Assembly (NCBI GenBank): GCA_022760435.1 | Contig: JALEFY010000019.1 | Location: 1 to 64,000, forward strand | Length of the DNA: 64,000 nucleotides | Origin: Neomegalonema sp. | GTDB lineage: Bacteria; Pseudomonadota; Alphaproteobacteria; Rhodobacterales; Rhodobacteraceae | Direction: 5' to 3' | Shown: positions 17,101 through 28,577 of the stretch, piece after piece | Layout of the letters: each line of letters starts with the position of its first letter | How positions within the stretch are numbered: the stretch's first letter is position 1 | Position numbers and translations under genes: made by a program | The notes under the pieces: model-generated | What the model saw: only the letters and a program-made list of their open reading frames with translations | Told to the model about the DNA's origin: nothing | Database searches by the model: none

Positions 17101-18078
17101 TTAGGTGAACCGAATGCGTGGGTTGAGATAGGTGTAGCCGATATCCGAGATCAGCTGCGAGAGCACCGCGACCGCCACCGCGACCAGCGTACAGGCCTCG
17201 ATCACATAGATGTCCTGAAACACGGCCGCGTCGTAGAGCATCTTGCCAAAGCCCTTGTACTCGAAGAACACCTCGACCACGATCACGCCCGACAGCAGCC
17301 AGTTGAGTTGCAGCACGATGACCGTGAACGGCGCGATCAGCGCGTTGCGCAGGGCGTGGCGCCAGATCACGGTGCGAAACGGCACCCCTTTCAGGATCGC
17401 GGTGCGGATATAATTGGATTGCATGACCTCGGCCATCGAGGCCCGCGTCATCCGAGCGACATAGCCCATGTCATAGATCACCAGCACCGCCACCGGCAGG
17501 ATCAGCTCGTTCCAGGCAAAGCCATTGATGAAGGATGAGGTCGAGGGCAGCCGGTACCAGGCATCCGGGCTTGGCGAATAGGCGAAGATCACCGCCAGAA
17601 AGGTCGCCATCGCGAATTCCGGCACGGAGGTGGTGAGCACCGAGAAGATACTCGCCCCGCGATCGAGCGCGCTCCCCTCGCGCATCCCGGCAATCACCCC
17701 CAGAAACAACGCAATCGGGATCATGAAGGCGAAGGTCAGCCCGGCGAGGATCCCGGTATTGGCCAGACGCGGCCACAGATATTCGGAAACCGGCACCTTC
17801 TTCTCGATCGAGTCGCCGAAATCGCCCTGAAGGATGCCCGCATACGCGCCCTCGAAATTCGGCACGACCCCGAGCCAAGCGAAATAGCGCTCGACCACCG
17901 GCTCGTTATAGCCGTTTTTCTCCAGCCAGATCTCGCGCTGGGTTTGCGAGGAGTATGGGCCGAGCACCTTGCCGGCCACGTTCAGCTTGTCGGTCTCAAA
18001 AATCGCAAACAGTACCGCCGAAATGATCAGCATGATCAGAACCATGCTGAGCAAACGACGCCCGATCATCACGAGCAT
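17101..18078 (-). CDS. Peptide-type ABC importer, permease (DppB-like)
   Basis: The partner permease: 325 residues, opening IGRRLLSMVLIMLIISAVLFAIF as a typical DppB first helix, with a periplasmic loop and five further helices. The coupling loop is EVMQSNYIRTAILKGVPFRTVIWRHAL, matching the DppB pattern (RTAxAKGL). The ATG at 18078 directly precedes the first helix; the longer open frame upstream runs into non-coding sequence. It is cotranscribed with the binding protein upstream. Confidence 0.92.
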   Translation of the reverse strand: MLVMIGRRLLSMVLIMLIISAVLFAIFETDKLNVAGKVLGPYSSQTQREIWLEKNGYNEPVVERYFAWLGVVPNFEGAYAGILQGDFGDSIEKKVPVSEYLWPRLANTGILAGLTFAFMIPIALFLGVIAGMREGSALDRGASIFSVLTTSVPEFAMATFLAVIFAYSPSPDAWYRLPSTSSFINGFAWNELILPVAVLVIYDMGYVARMTRASMAEVMQSNYIRTAILKGVPFRTVIWRHALRNALIAPFTVIVLQLNWLLSGVIVVEVFFEYKGFGKMLYDAAVFQDIYVIEACTLVAVAVAVLSQLISDIGYTYLNPRIRFT

Positions 18079-18240
18079 GGAAGATACTCCGTCTCGTGCC
18101 CCAGAGCCCCCGCCCCGGATCACATCACTCTCGAAACCGGGCCGTGGTCCGGTTCCGAATGGTTCGGGAAGGCGGCCCATCCCAGGGAGCCGCCTTGCCA
18201 CTCATGGTTTCACAGGACCAGCCTTGCCGCGCGGGGCGGC

Positions 18241-19971
18241 TTAGGCGTCGATCCAGACCTTGTTGAACTGGTGATAGAGCGTCGGATGCGCGCCGACATT
18301 CTTCAGCGAGTTCTTGACCAGGAAGAAGATCGGCAGCCAGATCGGCTGGATCATCACCGCATCGTCCTGCAAGATCTGCTCCACCTTCTCCATCGCCGCG
18401 CGGCGCTTCTCGACATCGAGCAGGGCCTCGGCCTGATCGAGCGCCGCATCGAATTCGGGGTTCGCATAGGCGGTCTCGTTCCACGGCACGCCCGAGCGAT
18501 AGCCGAGCGAGAGCACCATGGTGCCGAGCGGGCGGTGGGTCCATTGGGTCAGGCCGAACGGCGTGGTTGCCCAGATCTCCCAATACTTGCTCGCAGGCAT
18601 CAGGTTGATATTGACATTGACCCCGGCCTCGACCGCTTGCTCCTTGAAGATCTCACAGGCTTGCTGCTGCCACGGGCCGGAGGTGTTGCCACAATCGAGC
18701 GTTACCTCGATACCATCGGGATAACCGGCTTCGGCGAGCAGCTTCTTCGCCTGCTCGATATCGCGGGTGAGCGGCTTGAGCGGAAAATACTCGGGGTGGA
18801 TCTGCGCCACATGATGGTGCTCGGCAGCAACCCCGGCGCCCTGGAAGATCAGCTCCGGATAGGCCGCAGGATCGCAGCACAGTTGCAGCGCGCGGCGCAC
18901 GCGAACGTCGTCAAACGGCTTTTGGGTGATATTGAACCGCAAGCAGCCGGTCTGAGCCGTGCTCGCAGCCATCAGGGTCGCTTCGGGCACGATCCGCGCC
19001 ATCTCGAGGCTGTCAACGCCAACCTCGTAGTTCATATCGACCTGACCCGACAGAACCGCCGTCACCATCGCCTGGCTCGCGGGCTCGAAATGGTAGTAGT
19101 GGATCTCATCGAGATAACCCGGGCCGATGTGATCGACCGAAGCGCCCCAATATTCGCCCTTGGCAAACTCGGCCTTCTTGAGCACGGCGCGCTCGCCGAC
19201 TTTGTGCTCGACGATCTGATAGGCGCCGGTGCCGTTCTTGTCCGCAACGATATCGCCCGAGAAGCTCGGATGCAGGATCGCGGTCGGGTAGTTGTAGAGG
19301 TTTTCCGGCATCGACAGCACGGCCGAGCTCAGGTTCAGGCGCAGGGTGTGGGTGTCGACGACCTCGACTGCACCGTCGATCATGCGCTTGCCCATCTTGG
19401 GCTTGCCTTCATCATCCTTCTCGCCCGTGTCGTATTCCTCGACCATCGCAGCGAAGAGGCCGATATTGGACGAGCCGGTTGCCTCATCGAGCCAGCGGCG
19501 GAAGTTGAACGCGACATGCTCGGCGGTCAGCTCATCGCCATTGTGCCAATATACGCCCTTGCGGATGTTGAAGGTCCAGGTCTTCAGATCGTCCGAAGCG
19601 CTCCAGCTTTCCGCCAGCATCGGGCGGGTGACATTGTCCGGACCGGTGATGGCCAGAAACTCCTGCTGGTGGCGCGCGACGTTGGATTTCTCGACCCAGT
19701 CGAAGGTTGCCGGATCCTTGCAGTCCTGAAGCGCCATCGCACAGCGCAGCACGCCGCCCGGCTTGGGGGTGCCATGATTGTCGGCCAGGGCCTCGAGCGG
19801 TTCACCGGTGATCTTGTGGGCCATGGCGAAAGCGGCGGTTGCCGACACCCCGAGCAGGGTCGCGTTGCGCACAAACTCACGCCGGCTCATTTTGCCTTTT
19901 TCCAGCAGCGCGCGGCTCTCGATGACGATCGGGTGCTGTAGGGCCTTCTGGTCCTGATCATGGGTGCTCAT
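18241..19971 (-). CDS. Peptide-type ABC importer, substrate-binding protein (Tat-exported)
   Basis: SBP family 5 protein of 576 residues. The N-terminus is a twin-arginine signal: SRREFVRN with R30-R31, then a hydrophobic stretch ATLLGVSATAAFAMA. Family features include MLAESWSASDDLKTWTFNIRKGVYWHNGD and VRRALQLCCDPAAY. Start is the ATG at 19971 with AGGAG at good spacing; the longer open frame upstream has no signal peptide. First gene of the four-gene importer operon. Tat export suggests folding or cofactor binding before export, unusual but known for this family. Substrate (peptide, opine, other) cannot be read from sequence. Confidence 0.9.
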   Translation of the reverse strand: MSTHDQDQKALQHPIVIESRALLEKGKMSRREFVRNATLLGVSATAAFAMAHKITGEPLEALADNHGTPKPGGVLRCAMALQDCKDPATFDWVEKSNVARHQQEFLAITGPDNVTRPMLAESWSASDDLKTWTFNIRKGVYWHNGDELTAEHVAFNFRRWLDEATGSSNIGLFAAMVEEYDTGEKDDEGKPKMGKRMIDGAVEVVDTHTLRLNLSSAVLSMPENLYNYPTAILHPSFSGDIVADKNGTGAYQIVEHKVGERAVLKKAEFAKGEYWGASVDHIGPGYLDEIHYYHFEPASQAMVTAVLSGQVDMNYEVGVDSLEMARIVPEATLMAASTAQTGCLRFNITQKPFDDVRVRRALQLCCDPAAYPELIFQGAGVAAEHHHVAQIHPEYFPLKPLTRDIEQAKKLLAEAGYPDGIEVTLDCGNTSGPWQQQACEIFKEQAVEAGVNVNINLMPASKYWEIWATTPFGLTQWTHRPLGTMVLSLGYRSGVPWNETAYANPEFDAALDQAEALLDVEKRRAAMEKVEQILQDDAVMIQPIWLPIFFLVKNSLKNVGAHPTLYHQFNKVWIDA

Positions 19972-20564
19972 TAAGCTCTCCTGATTGCGCGGCAGCGCAG
20001 AAATGCGGGCCGCTGGGAATATTGTGCCGGGCGCGCGTGCGCCTGGCTGCCTTCCCCAAGGTCTGCACAAAGTCAGACAGGCCGCGCCGGTGACGCGCAG
20101 CAATGAACCCGGCAGCGGGTCATAAGGGGATGCGTGCAAACTTTAACAAAGGCTGAGCAAATTGACAGGGTGCAATTGGTCATAAAACGACAATTTCGCG
20201 GTTCTTTGACAACGAAACGCCCCGGTTCGGCCCCCTGTCTGTTTGAAATCGGCTAGCATGAGGCTGTGGAGGGGAGCCCGTCCCCCCGCCCACGCCTGAC
20301 GCCTTCGACACAGATCACCCCGCACGCCCCTGCCACCCGCACTTACAGCCCGATGGATTGCCGGAACAAGTCCGGCAATGACAACGGGAGGGGCGAGAGA
20401 GACCGTTACGCCGAACTTTCGCCTCGCTAGCCGCCTCCACCCGACACCCTGTCATCCTCGGGCTCGTCCCGAGGATCCATCGTCCCACAAGCCCTCCACG
20501 CCCCCCTGCCCGACGGCTTCGACACAGTTGGCCTCTGCTCACCGCAATTGCGCCTGACAACGCG
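19972..20564. repeat. Intergenic region with two separated modules of the dispersed palindromic repeat
   Basis: The part next to the transporter operon is AT-richer and should hold its minus-strand promoter; I could not fix -35/-10 boxes. At 20352-20382 lies the GCCGG...CCGGC module ending in ATGAC. At 20451-20480 lies the GTCAT...CCTCGG...CCGAGG...ATCCAT module. Their order is opposite to the 7.4-kb copies, and about 70 unrelated bases lie between. I see no gene here. Confidence 0.75.
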
Positions 20565-22790
<2,226 letters not shown>

Positions 22791-22793
22791 TCA

Positions 22794-23069
22794 ATGAAAT
22801 CTGCTCAGGAAAGTAAAGATCGCGGCGTCCAGGAGGCGCTTGATCCGCGTGGCTTGATCGCGGATGCCTATCGGATCGAGGGGATAGGGGCGCCCGATTG
22901 CCGCTCGATCTTCCTCGACTGGGCGCTTGGCCTGCCTGATGGTACCGATATGGAGGCCGCGCGCAGCGCGCTTCATGCCCGCTATGGCGCGCAGGCGCCG
23001 GAGCATCCGATGTCGAAGGTTCTGGCCGAAAGCCCCCCCGCGCGCAAAGGCCGACGGCGGCGCTCCTGA
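22794..23069 (+). CDS. Small conserved hypothetical protein divergent from ligA
   Basis: A 91-residue protein with no signal peptide or membrane segment. The middle looks folded (SIFLDWALGLPDGTDMEAARSALHARYG) and the tail is basic (ARKGRRRRS). The ATG starts 57 bases from the divergent ligA start. Codon use matches its neighbours. I recall similar small ORFs beside ligA in Rhodobacterales but do not know a function. Confidence 0.6.
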   Translation: MKSAQESKDRGVQEALDPRGLIADAYRIEGIGAPDCRSIFLDWALGLPDGTDMEAARSALHARYGAQAPEHPMSKVLAESPPARKGRRRRS

Positions 23070-23087
23070 TCCGATACGCAACACCCC

Positions 23088-23118
23088 CAAAGAAAAAGCC
23101 GGGCGCAAGGGCCCGGCT
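23088..23118 (-). terminator. Rho-independent terminator of ctrA
   Basis: AGCCGGGC (23097-23104), a six-base loop, and GCCCGGCT (23111-23118) form a perfect eight-pair stem. Read on the minus strand it is followed by TTTTTCTTT. It lies about 50 bases past the ctrA stop codon. Confidence 0.9.
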
Positions 23119-23169
23119 CATCAACTCTTGTGCCCCGCGAGGGAGGGGACAGCCATGAAGGCAAGAGCG

Positions 23170-23883
23170 TTATGCGCTGGCTGCGGTTTTGATATCGGAC
23201 CCATTGGTTTCCGGATCGCGCAGAACATAGCCGCGGCCCCAGACGGTCTCGATATAGTTCTCACCGCCGGTTGCAGCCGACAGTTTCTTGCGCAGCTTGC
23301 AGATGAAGACGTCAATGATCTTCAGCTCTGGCTCATCCAGGCCGCCATAGAGATGATTGAGGAACATTTCCTTGGTGAGCGTGGTGCCCTTGCGCAAGGA
23401 AAGCAGCTCAAGCATCTGGTATTCCTTACCGGTCAGATGCACGCGTTGGCCATCAACATCCACGGTCTTGGCGTCAAGGTTCACCTTGATCTTGCCGGTG
23501 GTGATGACCGACTGGCTGTGGCCCTTCGAACGACGGATGATTGCATGGATGCGGGCGACGAACTCGTCCTTGACGAACGGCTTGGTCATGTAGTCATCGG
23601 CGCCATAGCCGAAACCGCGAACCTTGTTATCGGTGCCCGACATGCCGGACAGGATCAGGATCGGGGTCGAGATCTTTTCGACGCGCAGTTGCTTGAGCAC
23701 GTCATAGCCGTTCATGTCCGGCAGATTGAGGTCGAGAACGATCAGGTCGTAATCATAGAGCTTACCAAGGTCGACACCCTCTTCGCCGAGATCGGTGGTG
23801 TAGACGTTGAAGCCTTCTTGCGTGAGCATCAGTTCGATGCTCGAAGCCATCGACGCGTCGTCTTCAACCAGCAAAATTCGCAT
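23170..23883 (-). CDS. ctrA: Cell-cycle response regulator CtrA
   Basis: CtrA is the DNA-binding response regulator that controls motility and, in Caulobacter-like cells, replication and division. The 237-residue protein opens [17 protein letters not shown], has the phosphoacceptor D51 in [17 protein letters not shown], and an OmpR-type winged helix including [20 protein letters not shown] and [13 protein letters not shown]. The ATG at 23883 gives the standard N-terminus; an in-frame upstream ATG would add 14 atypical residues. The C-terminus ends TAASA, an Ala-rich end like the degradation signal of Caulobacter CtrA. In Rhodobacterales CtrA mainly drives flagella and gene transfer agents. 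sciP lies next upstream. Confidence 0.97.
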   Translation of the reverse strand: MRILLVEDDASMASSIELMLTQEGFNVYTTDLGEEGVDLGKLYDYDLIVLDLNLPDMNGYDVLKQLRVEKISTPILILSGMSGTDNKVRGFGYGADDYMTKPFVKDEFVARIHAIIRRSKGHSQSVITTGKIKVNLDAKTVDVDGQRVHLTGKEYQMLELLSLRKGTTLTKEMFLNHLYGGLDEPELKIIDVFICKLRKKLSAATGGENYIETVWGRGYVLRDPETNGSDIKTAASA

Positions 23884-23917
23884 AACACATCCCTCGCAAT
23901 ACCCGTCCGTTGGGTTG

Positions 23918-23934
23918 TTAACCATTACGGTTAA
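23918..23934. promoter_or_regulatory. TTAACC-N5-GGTTAA palindrome in the ctrA promoter
   Basis: A perfect inverted repeat of six-base arms sits 35 bases before the ctrA start codon. It resembles a CtrA box in sequence, but its TTAA half-sites are nine bases apart instead of the usual seven. It could be a CtrA autoregulatory site or a site for another factor such as SciP-assisted control or a methylation-sensitive regulator. Confidence 0.5.
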
Positions 23935-24132
23935 TGAATGTAGAGGGTAAATGTAAACAAATGGTCACCGCCGTTCTGAAACTTTCTGTAACGCTTGCCG
24001 CGATGATTCGCATTTTTGCCACAGACTTTAACGTGGGAGAGAAATCGGGCATGTCAATGGCAGATGGGGGGCGACGGATTTCCCGTGAAGAGTGTTTTCC
24101 GGCCAAACCTGCCTCCCCGCCCCAAAATCAAG

Positions 24133-24171
24133 AAAGCCGCAATCGCGTCCCCGTGCGATTGCGGCTTTTTG
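24133..24171. terminator. Bidirectional terminator between sciP and ctrA
   Basis: AGCCGCAATCGC (24135-24146), an eight-base loop and GCGATTGCGGCT (24155-24166) form a perfect 12-pair stem. The plus strand continues with TTTT. The minus strand continues with TTTCTTGATTTT. On the minus strand it would end the sciP transcript. On the plus strand there is no annotated gene upstream of it, which raises the possibility of a small RNA. Confidence 0.88.
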
Positions 24172-24274
24172 AGCGCGGATGCAAATTGTCGGCGCGCGTG
24201 ATCCGATGCCTATCGACAGACGCATGGGCAAAACGCGTGAGGTCTCCAGTCCCGCGGGTTTTGCCGATCGCGCC

Positions 24275-24568
24275 TTATTGCATCTTCGCGCGGTATTTTT
24301 GCAGGCGCGTGGTGCGCAGGCCCTGGATGCCGAAACGGTCGATCGCCTTTTGCCAGCTCTCGAATTCTTCGGCGGAGATGCCGTATTTGGCGCAGGCTTC
24401 CTCGAGGCTCAGCAAGCGGCCCTTCACGGCGGCGACAACCTCGGCCTTGCGGCGGATAACCCAGCGCTTGGTATTGGCGGGCGGCAGGTTGTCGAGAGTC
24501 AGTTGCTGGCCGTCTGGCCCAATGACAAACTCTACGGGAGAGTTCTCGGTGTTATTTTGCTCGGTCAT
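24275..24568 (-). CDS. sciP: CtrA inhibitor SciP (DUF1153)
   Basis: SciP binds CtrA or its target DNA and dampens CtrA-dependent transcription. The 97-residue protein has the DUF1153 core: LPPANTKRWVIRRKAEVVAA, VKGRLLSLEEACAKYGIS, then EEFESWQKAIDRFGIQGLR. This is a helix-turn-helix typical of the family (Caulobacter SciP is about 92 residues). It lies directly upstream of ctrA on the same strand, the conserved arrangement. A ribosome site AGGGA precedes the ATG. A partial CtrA-like match, TTAA-N7-TTGC, lies at 24625-24639. Confidence 0.93.
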   Translation of the reverse strand: MTEQNNTENSPVEFVIGPDGQQLTLDNLPPANTKRWVIRRKAEVVAAVKGRLLSLEEACAKYGISAEEFESWQKAIDRFGIQGLRTTRLQKYRAKMQ

Positions 24569-24987
24569 GGTGTGGTCCCTAGGCGTTGATATTGCTCCGA
24601 CAGTGCCACCTTAGCGCCAACCTATTAAAACTCGGTTGCCCTCCAAGTAAGCACAAAAGTAGTCGCGCCTTCTTTTCTCTCTGGTTACTTGGTGAATAAT
24701 TAGGGAGACCTTCGTTGACCCAATTTTCACCTTATCAGCACGCAACTATTACTACTGCCCTGACCGCTCGCCTCGTCGTTTATCGTTTGTTATCTCATTC
24801 TAACACAGCTCGCCCCCGGACGGTCAACTCCCAAGAGGCTCAATGCCAGTCCTGCACCGCAAGGTCAGGCGGTGCAGCCGGTTTCATGCAGGTTACGGGC
24901 CATTCATGGTAACAATAGGTCCTCACCGCACGGCATGCTTGAGGGCCGCCCCTTGCAGAGCGCCCTGAAATCCCTACACAAGCACTC
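24569..24987. other. Intergenic region between sciP and mnmA
   Basis: About 420 bases holding both divergent promoters. The sciP-proximal part is AT-rich around the TTAA-N7-TTGC partial CtrA match. A TTG-initiated reading frame of 65 codons (24715-24912) has a fair upstream GGGAG but no recognisable features; I do not call it. No RNA gene recognised. Confidence 0.5.
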
Positions 24988-26196
24988 ATGAGCACAACGA
25001 CCTCCCCCAACAGCGCACAAGATGCTGCCCTTGACCTGCCGCAAGACACGATCCCTGCGGATCTGACCGATCTGGGCTTCACAGCGCAGCCCGAAACCAT
25101 CCGCGTCATTGCTGCGATGTCCGGGGGCGTCGACAGCTCGGTCGTGGCCGCGATGCTGGCCCGCGCCGGATATGACGTGGTCGGGCTCACCATGCAGCTC
25201 TATGATCACGGTGCCGCGCTGGCGAAAAAGGGCGCTTGCTGCGCCGGGCGGGACATCCATGACGCGCGCCGGGTGGCCGAGGCGATGGGCTTTCCCCATT
25301 ACGTGCTCGATTATGAGAGCCTGTTTCGTGAAAGCGTGATCGACGAATTCGCCGACAGCTATCTGGCCGGCGCCACCCCGATCCCGTGCATTCGCTGCAA
25401 CGAGAAGGTCAAGTTCCAGGACCTGATGAGCATGGCGCGCGATCTGGGCGGTGAGTGCCTGGCCACCGGCCATTATGTGCGGCGGCTCATGGGCCCGAAC
25501 GGCCCGGAGCTGCACCGCGCCGCGGATCCAAGCCGCGATCAGTCCTATTTCCTGTTCACCACCACGCGCGAGCAGCTCGATTTCCTGCGCTTTCCGCTCG
25601 GCTCGGTGCCGACAAAGGCCCAAACCCGCGCCATGGCCAATGCGTTTGGCCTGAGCGTGGCGGACAAGCCCGACAGTCAGGATATCTGCTTCGTCCCCGA
25701 TGGCCGCTATGCCGATCTGATCCAGAAATTGCGGCCCGGCGCGATCGAGCCCGGAGAGATCTGCCATGTCGATGGCCGGGTTCTCGGCGCCCATCAGGGG
25801 ATCATCAATTACACGATCGGCCAACGGCGCGGGCTTGGCCTCACCGACCCGGATGCGCCGGGCGAGCCGCTCTTTGTCGTCAAGCTCGATGCCGAGGCGC
25901 GGCGGGTGATTGTCGGCCCGCGTACGGCGCTTGCGGTGCGCCAGGTCCCGGTGGGCGAGATCAATTGGCTCGGCGATGCGCCCTTCGATCAAGCGCCGCC
26001 CGAGGGCTGGGAGGTTGAGGTGAAGGTCCGCTCGACCCGCCCGCCGCGCGCCGCGCGCATCCATCCGCAAAGCGATCGTCGCGCGATTGTCGAGCTCACC
26101 AATCCCGAGGAAGGTGTCGCGCCCGGGCAGGCTTGCGTGTTCTATGCGCCCGATAGCACAAGGGTGCTGGGCGGCGGCTGGATCCAGCGGCGCTGA
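24988..26196 (+). CDS. mnmA: tRNA-specific 2-thiouridylase MnmA
   Basis: MnmA thiolates U34 of Lys, Glu and Gln tRNAs, taking sulfur from a relay protein. The 402-residue protein has the PP-loop SGGVDSS (45-51), the first catalytic cysteine in [14 protein letters not shown], and the second in [12 protein letters not shown], which forms the persulfide. RDQSYFLF and [11 protein letters not shown] are further family motifs. The N-terminal 35 residues before the PP-loop are longer than in E. coli. It is divergent from sciP. Confidence 0.96.
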   Translation: MSTTTSPNSAQDAALDLPQDTIPADLTDLGFTAQPETIRVIAAMSGGVDSSVVAAMLARAGYDVVGLTMQLYDHGAALAKKGACCAGRDIHDARRVAEAMGFPHYVLDYESLFRESVIDEFADSYLAGATPIPCIRCNEKVKFQDLMSMARDLGGECLATGHYVRRLMGPNGPELHRAADPSRDQSYFLFTTTREQLDFLRFPLGSVPTKAQTRAMANAFGLSVADKPDSQDICFVPDGRYADLIQKLRPGAIEPGEICHVDGRVLGAHQGIINYTIGQRRGLGLTDPDAPGEPLFVVKLDAEARRVIVGPRTALAVRQVPVGEINWLGDAPFDQAPPEGWEVEVKVRSTRPPRAARIHPQSDRRAIVELTNPEEGVAPGQACVFYAPDSTRVLGGGWIQRR

Positions 26197-26205
26197 CCCC
26201 GCCCC

Positions 26206-26397
26206 TCAAGGACCCGCGTCTTCGTCGGATCGGGGAGCCAGATCGGCCCTGTCGGGGTCGTCCTCCTCGACGGCTGCGACCGCATACCGACCGAGCATCC
26301 AGCGGCCCAGATCGATATCGGCACAATGCTTCGAGCAGAACGGACGAAAATGCGGATCGCGCCGCGCCCCGCAGATCGGGCATGTCGGGTCAGGCAT
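26206..26397 (-). CDS. yacG: Zinc-finger protein YacG (DNA gyrase inhibitor family)
   Basis: A 63-residue protein with the YacG zinc knuckle: CPICG near the N-terminus, then FRPFCSKHC, followed by the family motif DIDLGRW. E. coli YacG binds GyrB and blocks DNA binding by gyrase. Its ATG overlaps the end of the upstream RNase gene by eight bases, so expression is coupled. The acidic tail is variable. Confidence 0.92.
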   Translation of the reverse strand: MPDPTCPICGARRDPHFRPFCSKHCADIDLGRWMLGRYAVAAVEEDDPDRADLAPRSDEDAGP

Positions 26398-27538
26398 TGT
26401 CAAATTCCTTCCAGACCAGCTCAAGCGGCGCCTGCATACGCGGCAGGCGCGCTTCATAAAGGCCGAGCGGCCCCCAACCGGCATGGCGCCAGCTTTTATC
26501 GGAGGCGGCGCGCAGGGCGGCTTCCACCCGCGCCCGATCTCCCTCGCGCATCGGCGCAAAATCGACGACCAGCATCCCGCCCCAGCCGCGCAAGCGCAAG
26601 TGTCGGGTCAGCTCTTTGGCGGCGGCCAGATTGATCGGCAAAGCGTTGCGCTCCGGGCCGGTATTCACATCCACGCAGATCAGCGCCTCGGTACGCTCGA
26701 GCACCATATCCCCCGCACAACCAGGGAGCGGAACCCGCTTGCTCAGCAACAGCTCGATCGCATCGCGCAACCCGCTTTCCTCGAGCGGATCCGCTTCGGC
26801 CTGTATGACCGGCAGCTCGAGCACTGGCGCGGCCTGCTTGAGGGTTTGCGCAAGCCAGGGGCCATCCTCGGCGCCGATCAGCGCAGTGACCGGCAGCGTT
26901 GTGACCCAGTCCGCCAGAGCGATCTGTAAAGGGCCTGGCGCGGCGCGCAAACAGCGCGGGTTCCCTGAGTTTTGCCCTGCCAGAACGATCATATCATCGA
27001 AGAGCGCGGCAATCGCTCCTGCGACCTCATCATCGGCCATGCGCGCGGCGGCGGTACGGATCACCAGCCCCGGCGGCGCAGGCAGATCCGCGCGCGCGGC
27101 GCATTCCTGAGCCAGTTGCAGTAAGGCCGCCTTGCGCGCCTTGTCGCCGATGGCCCGGGAGACATTGATCCCCGGCGCCCCCAAGGTGAGAACCGCCGCC
27201 CCGTTGCGCAGGCTGACCCGCGCCGATAGGCGTGCCGCCTTGTCCTGCTCGGCCGGACGGGTGACCTCGACCAGCAAACGATCGCCCGGCGCCAGATCGG
27301 CAGCATCAGGCAGAAAGCCGCGCAGCCCGGCGTCATCGAGGCGCAGAAAGGCACCACCCGAAAGCAGCCGCTCGACCTGCCCCAGGAAAATCGCCCCGGT
27401 TTGGGCCTCGCTCTCGCCCTTGCCCGCGCCTATTACCTGGCCCAAAGACAAGCTGAGCTGATCGAGTCGGCCATCGACCATCAGCGCTGCAATCTCGCCG
27501 CGAGGATGGCGCGCGGCAATCAATTGCCGCCCTTTCAC
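26390..27538 (-). CDS. Ribonuclease E/G family protein, short form
   Basis: A 382-residue endoribonuclease of the RNase E/G family. An S1-like segment ([20 protein letters not shown]) precedes the catalytic core with the two metal-binding aspartates in [10 protein letters not shown] and MLVVDFAPM. Compared with RNase G (about 490) it is short and lacks the cysteine pair of the zinc-link (CPxC) that joins RNase E dimers. The adjacent, overlapping yacG supplies a zinc knuckle as a separate protein. It overlaps maf upstream. This short version is typical for this Rhodobacterales cluster and is distinct from full-length rne. Confidence 0.88.
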   Translation of the reverse strand: MKGRQLIAARHPRGEIAALMVDGRLDQLSLSLGQVIGAGKGESEAQTGAIFLGQVERLLSGGAFLRLDDAGLRGFLPDAADLAPGDRLLVEVTRPAEQDKAARLSARVSLRNGAAVLTLGAPGINVSRAIGDKARKAALLQLAQECAARADLPAPPGLVIRTAAARMADDEVAGAIAALFDDMIVLAGQNSGNPRCLRAAPGPLQIALADWVTTLPVTALIGAEDGPWLAQTLKQAAPVLELPVIQAEADPLEESGLRDAIELLLSKRVPLPGCAGDMVLERTEALICVDVNTGPERNALPINLAAAKELTRHLRLRGWGGMLVVDFAPMREGDRARVEAALRAASDKSWRHAGWGPLGLYEARLPRMQAPLELVWKEFDNA

Positions 27539-28146
27539 GCTTTCGCCTCAGCATCCTGACGGGCCAGACCGCAAGGCAGCCCAGCCGCGCTGAGCAAAGC
27601 CGATACTTCCGCAACCGGCAGCCCGACAACAGCGGTGTAGGAGCCGGAGATCTGCGGCACCATCGCCGCGCCAAGACCCTGGATCGCATAACCGCCCGCC
27701 TTGCCGCGCCATTCACCGCTGGCCAGATAGGCATCGATTTCAGGCGGGCTCAGGCGCTTGACCCTTACTTGCGTCTCCACCAGCCGGTTCCACGCGCGCT
27801 GATCGGCGCAGCGCAGCACGCTTACGGCGGTAAACACGCGATGCCGCCGCCCCGAAAGCAGCGTCAGGCACGTCCGGGCCGCAGCCTCATCCGCTGGCTT
27901 GTCAAGGATGCGTCGCCCCACCGCCACAACCGTATCGGCGCAAAGCACCAAGGCATCTTCGCCCTGAAAACGCGCCGCCACTGCCTGCGCCTTCTCCTGC
28001 GCCAGACGCCGGGCAAAGTCGCGCGGCAATTCCTGCGTGCGGGGCGTCTCGTCGATATCGGCGGGCACGATCGCGTCGGGCACGACCCCGATCTGGGCGA
28101 GGAGTTCACGCCTGCGCGGGGACGCGCTGCCCAGAATCAGCCGCAT
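27535..28146 (-). CDS. maf: Maf-family nucleoside triphosphate pyrophosphatase
   Basis: Maf proteins hydrolyse non-canonical or methylated nucleoside triphosphates such as dTTP/UTP or m7GTP. The 203-residue protein begins [18 protein letters not shown], has [18 protein letters not shown] with the catalytic Asp, and [13 protein letters not shown], the last motif typical of the YhdE (dTTP/UTP) group. It overlaps the next gene by ATGA and follows infA by 16 bases. Confidence 0.94.
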   Translation of the reverse strand: MRLILGSASPRRRELLAQIGVVPDAIVPADIDETPRTQELPRDFARRLAQEKAQAVAARFQGEDALVLCADTVVAVGRRILDKPADEAAARTCLTLLSGRRHRVFTAVSVLRCADQRAWNRLVETQVRVKRLSPPEIDAYLASGEWRGKAGGYAIQGLGAAMVPQISGSYTAVVGLPVAEVSALLSAAGLPCGLARQDAEAKA

Positions 28147-28162
28147 CGCGATAATCCGGCGC

Positions 28163-28381
28163 TTATTTGAAACGGTAGGTGATGCGACCCTTGGTCAGGT
28201 CATAGGCGGTCATTTCGACCTGCACCTTGTCACCGGCCAGAACCCGGATCCGGTTCTTGCGCATCTTGCCAGCGGTATGGGCGATGATTTCATGCCCATT
28301 CTCCAGCTCGACCCGAAAGGTCGCATTGGGCAGCAGTTCTTTGACAACGCCGGGAAATTCGAGAGCTTCTTCTTTTGCCAT
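28163..28381 (-). CDS. infA: Translation initiation factor IF-1
   Basis: IF-1 occupies the ribosomal A site during initiation. The 72-residue OB-fold protein is a standard IF-1 ([47 protein letters not shown]). The 196-base spacer to the upstream phosphatase gene likely carries its own promoter. Confidence 0.98.
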   Translation of the reverse strand: MAKEEALEFPGVVKELLPNATFRVELENGHEIIAHTAGKMRKNRIRVLAGDKVQVEMTAYDLTKGRITYRFK

Positions 28382-28577
28382 GTGGCTTGATATCTTCCTT
28401 ATTCGTTCGCGCCCCGACTTTCGGTATGGGGAGACGCCGTTCTCTTAGAGACGCTAAATGGCGCAGCTTTCGTCTGAAAGCAAGTCAGCTTCGCTGCAAG
28501 AGATGCGAAGCGGGAGCAAGTCAACGAGCCTGACAGGGTTGCTGACGGGGATATTGGCACCGACGATGAGGCCGCGA

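Noticed and set aside
24715-24912. TTG-initiated 65-codon frame upstream of mnmA
   Set aside because: Fair ribosome-site match only; unusual start, no recognisable sequence, and codon use unlike the neighbours.
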